DNA of 19,166 nt from Rhodococcus sp. (in: high G+C Gram-positive bacteria) (GTDB lineage Bacteria > Actinomycetota > Actinomycetes > Mycobacteriales > Mycobacteriaceae). This document shows, piece after piece, positions 14,458 to 19,166 of this stretch. The DNA is taken from the NCBI GenBank assembly GCA_012515885.1, contig JAAYXN010000494.1, positions 1-19,166 of the forward strand, written 5' to 3'. Both the position numbers and the translations under genes were made by a program. How positions within the stretch are numbered: position 1 is the first letter of the stretch; each line of letters opens with the position of its first letter. The notes beneath the pieces were generated by a model that saw only the letters and a program-made list of their open reading frames with translations, searched no databases and had not been told where the DNA came from.

Positions 14458-14758
14458 TGCGTTCAATACGGCGGGACCAGCTGGGGAGGGTGCCGCCAGA
14501 CACGCCGGGAAGTGACTGCGTGGAATCGGCAGAGCCAGTGACATACCAGCGTCGACGCACATGGTCGCGGTACAGCAGCGAATGCTGATTGCCAGTCGCA
14601 TGCGCGACGCGGTCATGCAGCCACACCAGCTCCGGCGTCAACCCTGGATCGCTGACCGTCCGCACCTCCGGGATTTCCACCGCTGCCTTTCGCCAATCGT
14701 TGCCTGCGGCATCGAGGAGTTCGCGAATTTCATGAACTCGAGCGAGCGGTATCGGCAC
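14441..14758 (-). CDS. Hypothetical 105-residue protein of unknown family
   Basis: I do not recognise this protein. It is mostly hydrophilic, with a helical N-terminal part (LARVHEIRELLDAAGNDWRKA), a middle containing LTPELVWLHDRVAHATGNQHS and YRDHVRRRWYVTGSAD, and a basic, probably disordered C-terminus. No signal peptide, membrane segment or metal motif is seen. The evidence that it is real: GTG 14758 preceded by AAGGGAGG five bases upstream, a double operator-like repeat 50-80 bases upstream, and a strong terminator just after the stop. It lies 111 bases downstream of the HAD phosphatase gene and probably has its own promoter, perhaps with CATAAC near 14798-14803 as the -10. Confidence 0.7.
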   Translation of the reverse strand: MPIPLARVHEIRELLDAAGNDWRKAAVEIPEVRTVSDPGLTPELVWLHDRVAHATGNQHSLLYRDHVRRRWYVTGSADSTQSLPGVSGGTLPSWSRRIERNQPER

Positions 14759-14808
14759 CGGTGCCTCCCTTCCACGAAAAGTCGAGCTACCAGACGGTTA
14801 TGACTTCC

Positions 14809-14837
14809 GAGTAAGGTTACTGCAACGTAAGTTACTC
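14809..14837. promoter_or_regulatory. Double operator-like repeat upstream of the hypothetical gene
   Basis: Two boxes, AGTAAGGTTACT (14810-14821) and ACGTAAGTTACT (14825-14836), are near-copies in direct orientation 15 bases apart, and each is itself palindromic. Together they also form a 29-bp imperfect palindrome (10 of 14 pairs matching). This is a typical layout for a dimeric or paired repressor, placed where the promoter of the 14441-14758 gene should be. The regulator is unknown. Confidence 0.5.
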
Positions 14838-14869
14838 TTCAAGGCGCAACCGGGACCGGCGGTACCGCT

Positions 14870-15760
14870 TCATTCGCTGTCCACGTCAAAAGGGTTGGCC
14901 GTGCGCCCAACAAGGTCGGCAACCGAGCCAATAACCGACGTGGGACGGTACGGGAACCACTCGATCGACGCGGTTGTCGAGATACCAGTCAGCACCAAAA
15001 TCGTGCGCATACCGGACTCCAAACCGCACACCACGTCGGTGTCCATCCGGTCACCAATCATCAAGGTGTGTTCCGAATGCGACCCGATTGCGCGCAGCGC
15101 CGAGCGCATCATCAACGCGTTCGGTTTGCCCACGTAGTAGGGATCTCGACCCGTCGCCTTAGTGATGAGTGCAGCAACAGAGCCTGTTGCGGGCAGTAGT
15201 CCATCGCGTGACGGGCCGGTGGGGTCCGGATTAGTGGCGATAAACCGGGCGCCACGTTCAACGAGCCGGATGGCTTTCGTGATCGCTTCAAACGAGTAGG
15301 TGCGTGTCTCGCCGAGCACAACGTAATCGGGGTTGTTGTCGGTGAGGACGTATCCCACATCGTGCAGAGCCGTCGTCAACCCGGATTCGCCCACGACATA
15401 CGCCGTTCCGGCGGGGCGTTGATCCGCCAAAAACTTGGCGGTCGCTAGCGCAGACGTCCAGATTGACGCTTCCGGAATATCGAGGCCGGTTTGCAGGAGC
15501 CGTGCCCGCAGGTCTCGGGGGGTGCGGATCGAATTGTTGGTCAGCACCATGAAGGGCGTCCCGTTATCGCGCAGTTCCGCGACAAACGAATCTGCGCCCG
15601 GCACAAGCTTGTCTTCATGGACGAGGACACCGTCCATATCCATTAGGTAGGTCCAGCCAGGACGCTTTTCCTTAACCTTTTCAGCTTTAGCGTTCACCTT
15701 TTCAGTATGCGCCGACGTGATAGCCGGTGCGTGGCTATAGGCATTCAGGGATACCGACAT
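14870..15760 (-). CDS. HAD-IIA family phosphatase (NagD-like)
   Basis: A 296-residue phosphatase of HAD subfamily IIA. Motif I DMDGV at 41-45 (nucleophile Asp41, acid/base Asp43), motif II TNNS at 74-77, motif III lysine in VGKPNALMM (about 210-218) and motif IV GDRMDTD at 236-242 are all present, with the large C2 cap between II and III. NagD-like enzymes dephosphorylate small phosphorylated metabolites such as nucleotides or sugar phosphates; the substrate is unknown. About 38 residues precede the first motif, more than usual, and contain a KVNAKAEKVKEK charged stretch, so the real start may be downstream. I took ATG 15760 (GTG 15763 is also possible); neither has a ribosome-binding site. 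It is divergent from fgd1. Confidence 0.9.
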   Translation of the reverse strand: MSVSLNAYSHAPAITSAHTEKVNAKAEKVKEKRPGWTYLMDMDGVLVHEDKLVPGADSFVAELRDNGTPFMVLTNNSIRTPRDLRARLLQTGLDIPEASIWTSALATAKFLADQRPAGTAYVVGESGLTTALHDVGYVLTDNNPDYVVLGETRTYSFEAITKAIRLVERGARFIATNPDPTGPSRDGLLPATGSVAALITKATGRDPYYVGKPNALMMRSALRAIGSHSEHTLMIGDRMDTDVVCGLESGMRTILVLTGISTTASIEWFPYRPTSVIGSVADLVGRTANPFDVDSE

Positions 15761-15843
15761 CACATTTGGCGGCGCACTACCGCGAGGGCGGAAGACGCCT
15801 AGGGTGGTGGTGACGGCAGCGGTAGATAGTTGGGAGTGGCGCG

Positions 15844-16851
15844 GTGGAATTGAAACTCGGATATAAGGCGTCGGCGGAGCAGTTTGGGCCGCGTGAGCTT
15901 GTAGAACTGGGAGTCGCTGCCGAAGAGCATGGGCTTGATAGCGCCACCGTGTCCGATCACTTTCAGCCGTGGCGTCATCAAGGCGGCCATGCGCCGTTTT
16001 CGTTGGCGTGGATGACGGCGGTGGGCGAACGCACCTCCCGTATCCAGTTGGGCACGTCGGTGCTTACGCCCACCTACCGCTACAACCCGGCGGTCATCGC
16101 TCAGGCTTTCGCGACCATGGGATGCCTGTACCCCGGTCGCATCATGCTCGGTGTTGGTACCGGTGAGGCGCTCAACGAAATCGCTACCGGTTACCAAGGC
16201 GAGTGGCCTGAGTTCAAGGAACGGTTTGCGCGGCTGCGTGAATCAGTGCGGTTGATGCGTGAGCTGTGGACCGGTGATCGGGTCGATTTCGACGGTGAGT
16301 ACTACACCACCCGCGGCGCCTCCATCTATGACGTCCCGGACGGCGGTATCCCCGTGTACGTCGCTGCGGGTGGACCGGTTGTGGCCCGCTATGCAGGCCG
16401 CGTCGGGGACGGATTTATTTGCACCTCCGGCAAGGGGATGGAGCTTTACACCGAGAAACTGTTGCCTGCGGTTGCTGAAGGCGCAGCGAAAAATGAGCGT
16501 GATGTCGCGGGCATCGACAAGATGATCGAAATCAAAATTTCGTATGACACCGATCCGGAACTGGCGTTGGAGAACACTCGATTCTGGGCGCCGCTATCGC
16601 TGACCGCCGAACAAAAGCACTCGATCGACGACCCGATCGAGATGGAGAAGGCTGCTGACGCGCTCCCGATCGAGCAGGTAGCGAAACGGTGGATCGTGGC
16701 GTCCGATCCGGATCAAGCCCTCGAACAGATCACCCCGTACCTCGATGCTGGTCTCAACCACCTGGTTTTCCATGCGCCGGGCCACGACCAGAAACGCTTC
16801 CACGATCTGTTCGCGCGGGACCTCGTTCCCCGTTTGCGCGCTCTCGGCTGA
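15844..16851 (+). CDS. fgd1: F420-dependent glucose-6-phosphate dehydrogenase
   Basis: FGD of 335 residues, a luciferase-like TIM-barrel enzyme. It oxidises glucose-6-phosphate to 6-phosphogluconolactone while reducing coenzyme F420, and is the main source of reduced F420 in mycobacteria. The sequence follows M. tuberculosis Fgd1 (336 residues) nearly throughout. The active-site residues known there (Glu13, Asp39, His40, Trp44, Glu109) appear here one position earlier as Glu12, Asp38, His39, Trp43 and Glu108. GTG 15844 is preceded by GGGAG eight bases upstream and starts MELKLGYKASAEQF. It lies 68 bases before pta, as in mycobacteria. Its presence shows that the organism makes F420. Confidence 0.97.
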   Translation: MELKLGYKASAEQFGPRELVELGVAAEEHGLDSATVSDHFQPWRHQGGHAPFSLAWMTAVGERTSRIQLGTSVLTPTYRYNPAVIAQAFATMGCLYPGRIMLGVGTGEALNEIATGYQGEWPEFKERFARLRESVRLMRELWTGDRVDFDGEYYTTRGASIYDVPDGGIPVYVAAGGPVVARYAGRVGDGFICTSGKGMELYTEKLLPAVAEGAAKNERDVAGIDKMIEIKISYDTDPELALENTRFWAPLSLTAEQKHSIDDPIEMEKAADALPIEQVAKRWIVASDPDQALEQITPYLDAGLNHLVFHAPGHDQKRFHDLFARDLVPRLRALG

Positions 16852-16887
16852 CCGACGTCACATAGTGAAACCTGCTTGCCTGCCGCA

Positions 16888-16919
16888 CGGTGGCGGATCT
16901 CCACCGATAGGCTGGCGAT
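16888..16919 (+). promoter_or_regulatory. pta leaderless promoter with adjacent inverted repeat
   Basis: TAGGCT (16908-16913) lies six bases before ATG 16920, placing the transcription start on the start codon. Directly upstream, CGGTGG (16888-16893) and CCACCG (16901-16906) form a perfect 6-bp inverted repeat with a 7-base loop. This could be an operator at the promoter or a weak terminator of fgd1. Confidence 0.4.
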
Positions 16920-19061
16920 ATGGCAGTGTCCGAAGCACCGAAGTCCACTCGCAGCTCCGTACCGGCGACCGCGCCGTCGAGCGTCTACATCGCCTCACCG
17001 GAAGGTGACACGGGAAAATCGACCATCGCGCTCGGTGTTTTGCAGATGCTGTGCGCCACTGTCGCGCGCGTCGGCGTCTTCCGGCCGATTGCTCGTTCGA
17101 CTCAGGAATCTGACTACATCCTGGAGTTGATGCTTGAGCACGCGACGGCGGACATCGGGTACGAGCAGTCGCTGGGTGTGACCTACGAGGACGTGCACCG
17201 CGATCCGGATGGCGCGCTCAGCACCATCGTTGCGAGGTACCACGAGGTCGCGGACCAGTGCGATGCCGTTGTCATCATTGGCAGCGACTACACCGACATT
17301 GCCAGCCCTTCCGAACTGGGCTTTAACGGCCGGATCGCGGTCAACCTTGGTGCACCGATTCTGCTTGCCGTGCGTGGCAGTGACCGGGAGCCGGACGAAA
17401 TCGCGCAGTTGGCGCAGTTGTGTGCCGTCGAGCTTGCTGCGCACCACGCTCACCTGATCGCCATTGTTGCGAACCGGTGCGATCCGGACCAGCTCGATGA
17501 GGTGACGCAGGCCCTGAAGGTGACGGGTGTGCCGTCGTGGAGCCTGCCGGAAATCCCGCTGCTGGTGGCGCCGACGATGGGTGAACTGCTCGAAGCAACG
17601 GGTGGCGAACTCTATAGCGGTGATCCTGAACTGCTGCACCGGGAAGCTCTCGACGTCATGGTGGGCGGCATGACCGCCGAACATATTTTGGAGCGGCTCG
17701 AAGAGGGCATCGTGGTGATCGCCCCGGGTGATCGTTCTGATGTGTTGTTGTCTCTAGTCAACGCGCACGAGGCCGAGGGGTTCCCGTCGCTGGCGGGCAT
17801 CATCATGAATGGCGGCATCACCCCGCACCCGGCGATCGCGAAACTGATGGCCGGACTCAAGCCGAAGCTGCCGATTCTCACGACCGGGTTGGGGACGTTC
17901 GAGACGGCCAGTGCCGCAGCTCGTACGCGTGGACGCGTCGGCGTGGGTTCGCAGCAAAAGGTTGATACGGCTCTGAGTTTGATGGAACGCCGGGTGGATT
18001 CGGCGGCGTTGCTCGACCGGTTGAAGCTGACGATCCCGTCGGTGGTCACTCCACAAATGTTCGAGTACCAGCTGATCGACCGTGCGCGCCGGGACCGCAA
18101 ACACATTGTGCTTCCTGAGGGCGGTGACGACCGGATCCTGCGGGCTGCGGGACGGTTGTTGCAGCGCAAGGTCGTTGACCTGACCATCCTTGGTGACGAG
18201 TCGACCGTGCGTCGCCGCGCTGCCGAACTCGGTGTGGATATCAGTGCCGCCGAGGTCATTGACCCCGCGAACTGTGATTACCTGGAACAGTTCGCGCAGG
18301 AGTACACGCGTCTTCGTGAACACAAGGGCATGACGTTGGACCGGGCCCGCGAAACGATGACAGACATCTCGTACTTCGGAACGATGATGGTGCACTTGGG
18401 AATTGCTGACGGCATGGTTTCTGGTGCCGCGCACACCACCGCACACACTATCCGTCCCGCGTTTGAAATCATCAGGACCAAACCGGGTGTTTCCACCGTC
18501 TCCAGTGTTTTCCTGATGTGCTTGTCCGACCGTGTTCTCGCGTATGGCGACTGCGCCGTGGTTCCCGACCCGACGTCCGAGCAGCTCGCTGATATCGCGA
18601 TTTCGTCCGCTGAAACGGCCTCCCAGTTCGGGATTGAGCCGCGCGTTGCGATGCTCTCGTATTCCACTGGTGATTCTGGTCATGGCGCCGACGTCGACAA
18701 GGTGCGCAGCGCGACCGCGTTGGTGCGTGAGCGGGCGCCAGAGTTGTTGGTGGAGGGTCCACTTCAGTACGACGCCGCGGTGGAGCAAAGTGTCGCGGAC
18801 CAAAAGATGCCGGGCTCGCAGGTGGCAGGTAAGGCCACGGTGTTCGTCTTCCCGGATCTCAACACCGGCAACAACACCTACAAGGCAGTGCAGCGCAGCG
18901 CTGGCGCCGTGGCTGTTGGTCCGGTGCTTCAGGGCTTGAACAAGCCGGTCAATGACCTTTCGCGAGGTGCGCTCGTGCAAGACATCGTCAACACGGTGGC
19001 GATCACTGCGATTCAGGCGCAGGCAGAAGATGCGGTAGCACATCAGGGAGAGCAGGCATGA
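16920..19061 (+). CDS. pta: Phosphate acetyltransferase, long form
   Basis: A 713-residue Pta that converts acetyl-CoA and phosphate to acetyl phosphate and CoA, reversibly. The N-terminal BioD-like P-loop domain (motif SPEGDTGKST, 26-35) and the central DRTGG-type domain (about 225-340) are the regulatory parts of the long form; the catalytic PTA domain spans about 385-705. Catalytic-domain landmarks: HIVLPEGGDDRILRAA, DGMVSGAAHTTAHTIRPA and FPDLNTGNNTYKAVQRS. Length matches the long-form family (about 690-715). ATG 16920 has no ribosome-binding site and follows a -10 box directly, so it is probably leaderless. Its stop overlaps the ackA start by ATGA. Confidence 0.97.
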   Translation: MAVSEAPKSTRSSVPATAPSSVYIASPEGDTGKSTIALGVLQMLCATVARVGVFRPIARSTQESDYILELMLEHATADIGYEQSLGVTYEDVHRDPDGALSTIVARYHEVADQCDAVVIIGSDYTDIASPSELGFNGRIAVNLGAPILLAVRGSDREPDEIAQLAQLCAVELAAHHAHLIAIVANRCDPDQLDEVTQALKVTGVPSWSLPEIPLLVAPTMGELLEATGGELYSGDPELLHREALDVMVGGMTAEHILERLEEGIVVIAPGDRSDVLLSLVNAHEAEGFPSLAGIIMNGGITPHPAIAKLMAGLKPKLPILTTGLGTFETASAAARTRGRVGVGSQQKVDTALSLMERRVDSAALLDRLKLTIPSVVTPQMFEYQLIDRARRDRKHIVLPEGGDDRILRAAGRLLQRKVVDLTILGDESTVRRRAAELGVDISAAEVIDPANCDYLEQFAQEYTRLREHKGMTLDRARETMTDISYFGTMMVHLGIADGMVSGAAHTTAHTIRPAFEIIRTKPGVSTVSSVFLMCLSDRVLAYGDCAVVPDPTSEQLADIAISSAETASQFGIEPRVAMLSYSTGDSGHGADVDKVRSATALVRERAPELLVEGPLQYDAAVEQSVADQKMPGSQVAGKATVFVFPDLNTGNNTYKAVQRSAGAVAVGPVLQGLNKPVNDLSRGALVQDIVNTVAITAIQAQAEDAVAHQGEQA

Positions 19062-19166
19062 GTCCTAGCGCTGTACTTGTCATCAACTCGGGTTCGTCGT
19101 CGCTGAAGTTTCAGGTCGTAGAGCCTGACACCGGGGTCGCCCGCGTCTCGGGTCTGGTGGAGCGGA
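19058..19166 (+). CDS. ackA: Acetate kinase, 5' part only (cut by window edge)
   Basis: The first 36 residues are present: the N-terminus contains VLVINSGSSSLKFQV, the phosphate-binding signature of acetate kinases. AckA makes ATP and acetate from acetyl phosphate, or the reverse, completing the pathway with Pta. The start ATG 19058 overlaps the pta stop by four bases and has GGGAG seven bases upstream, so the two genes form an operon. The remainder lies beyond the window. Confidence 0.95.
   Translation, partial: MSPSAVLVINSGSSSLKFQVVEPDTGVARVSGLVER

Noticed and set aside
17754..19043. Long open frame on the minus strand opposite pta (429 codons)
   Set aside because: It is the antisense of a clear pta gene, has low-complexity Arg/His-rich content and no recognisable motif; such frames are common opposite high-G+C genes.

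Overview
The window comes from a moderately high-G+C actinobacterium, most likely of the mycolate-producing Corynebacteriales/Mycobacteriales. Evidence: a mycothiol-dependent formaldehyde/S-nitrosomycothiol dehydrogenase (MscR) coupled to a metallo-beta-lactamase-fold hydrolase; an F420-dependent glucose-6-phosphate dehydrogenase; an FprA-type ferredoxin reductase; an alpha-methylacyl-CoA racemase; and PurT, MetZ and Pta proteins that closely resemble the Mycobacterium tuberculosis ones as I remember them. Genes are dense, no gap exceeds 300 bases, and I see no transposase, tRNA, rRNA or CRISPR array.

Layout. Positions 1-2286 (minus strand): a TetR regulator of the gamma-butyrolactone-receptor (ArpA/ScbR) type, a small helix-turn-helix-like ORF whose frame overlaps the regulator's end, mscR, and the start of the hydrolase gene. 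Positions 2287-2547: control region with a perfect 19-bp palindrome over a promoter. Positions 2548-4008 (+): a MocR-type PLP-dependent regulator, convergent with mcr (4012-5100, minus). Positions 5208-6413 (+): purT, convergent with an amidohydrolase (6424-7179, minus). Positions 7215-10475 (+): a probable B12-uptake operon, made of a candidate cobalamin riboswitch, a 95-residue Asp23-like protein, and binding-protein, permease and ATPase genes. Positions 10563-11954 (minus): fprA with a candidate iron box upstream. Positions 12174-14303 (+): a small single-pass membrane protein, a rhodanese and metZ, the last two translationally coupled. Positions 14441-15760 (minus): a small unknown gene bracketed by a double operator-like repeat and a strong terminator, and a NagD-like HAD phosphatase. 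Positions 15844-19166 (+): fgd1, pta and the start of ackA.

Functional themes. MscR and the hydrolase fit mycothiol-dependent aldehyde or nitrosothiol detoxification. The riboswitch candidate and ABC genes fit feedback-controlled cobalamin import. The rhodanese and MetZ fit sulfur assimilation to homocysteine. Fgd1 supplies reduced F420, and Pta-AckA interconvert acetyl-CoA and acetate. The order purT, rhodanese-metZ, fgd1-pta-ackA matches the order of these genes in M. tuberculosis (Rv0389, Rv0390-0391, Rv0407-0409, from memory), with different genes inserted between them. Most of the window is therefore a conserved chromosomal backbone. The least explained parts are the receptor/small-ORF overlap, the 105-residue gene at 14441-14758 with its operator, and several perfect palindromes over promoters.
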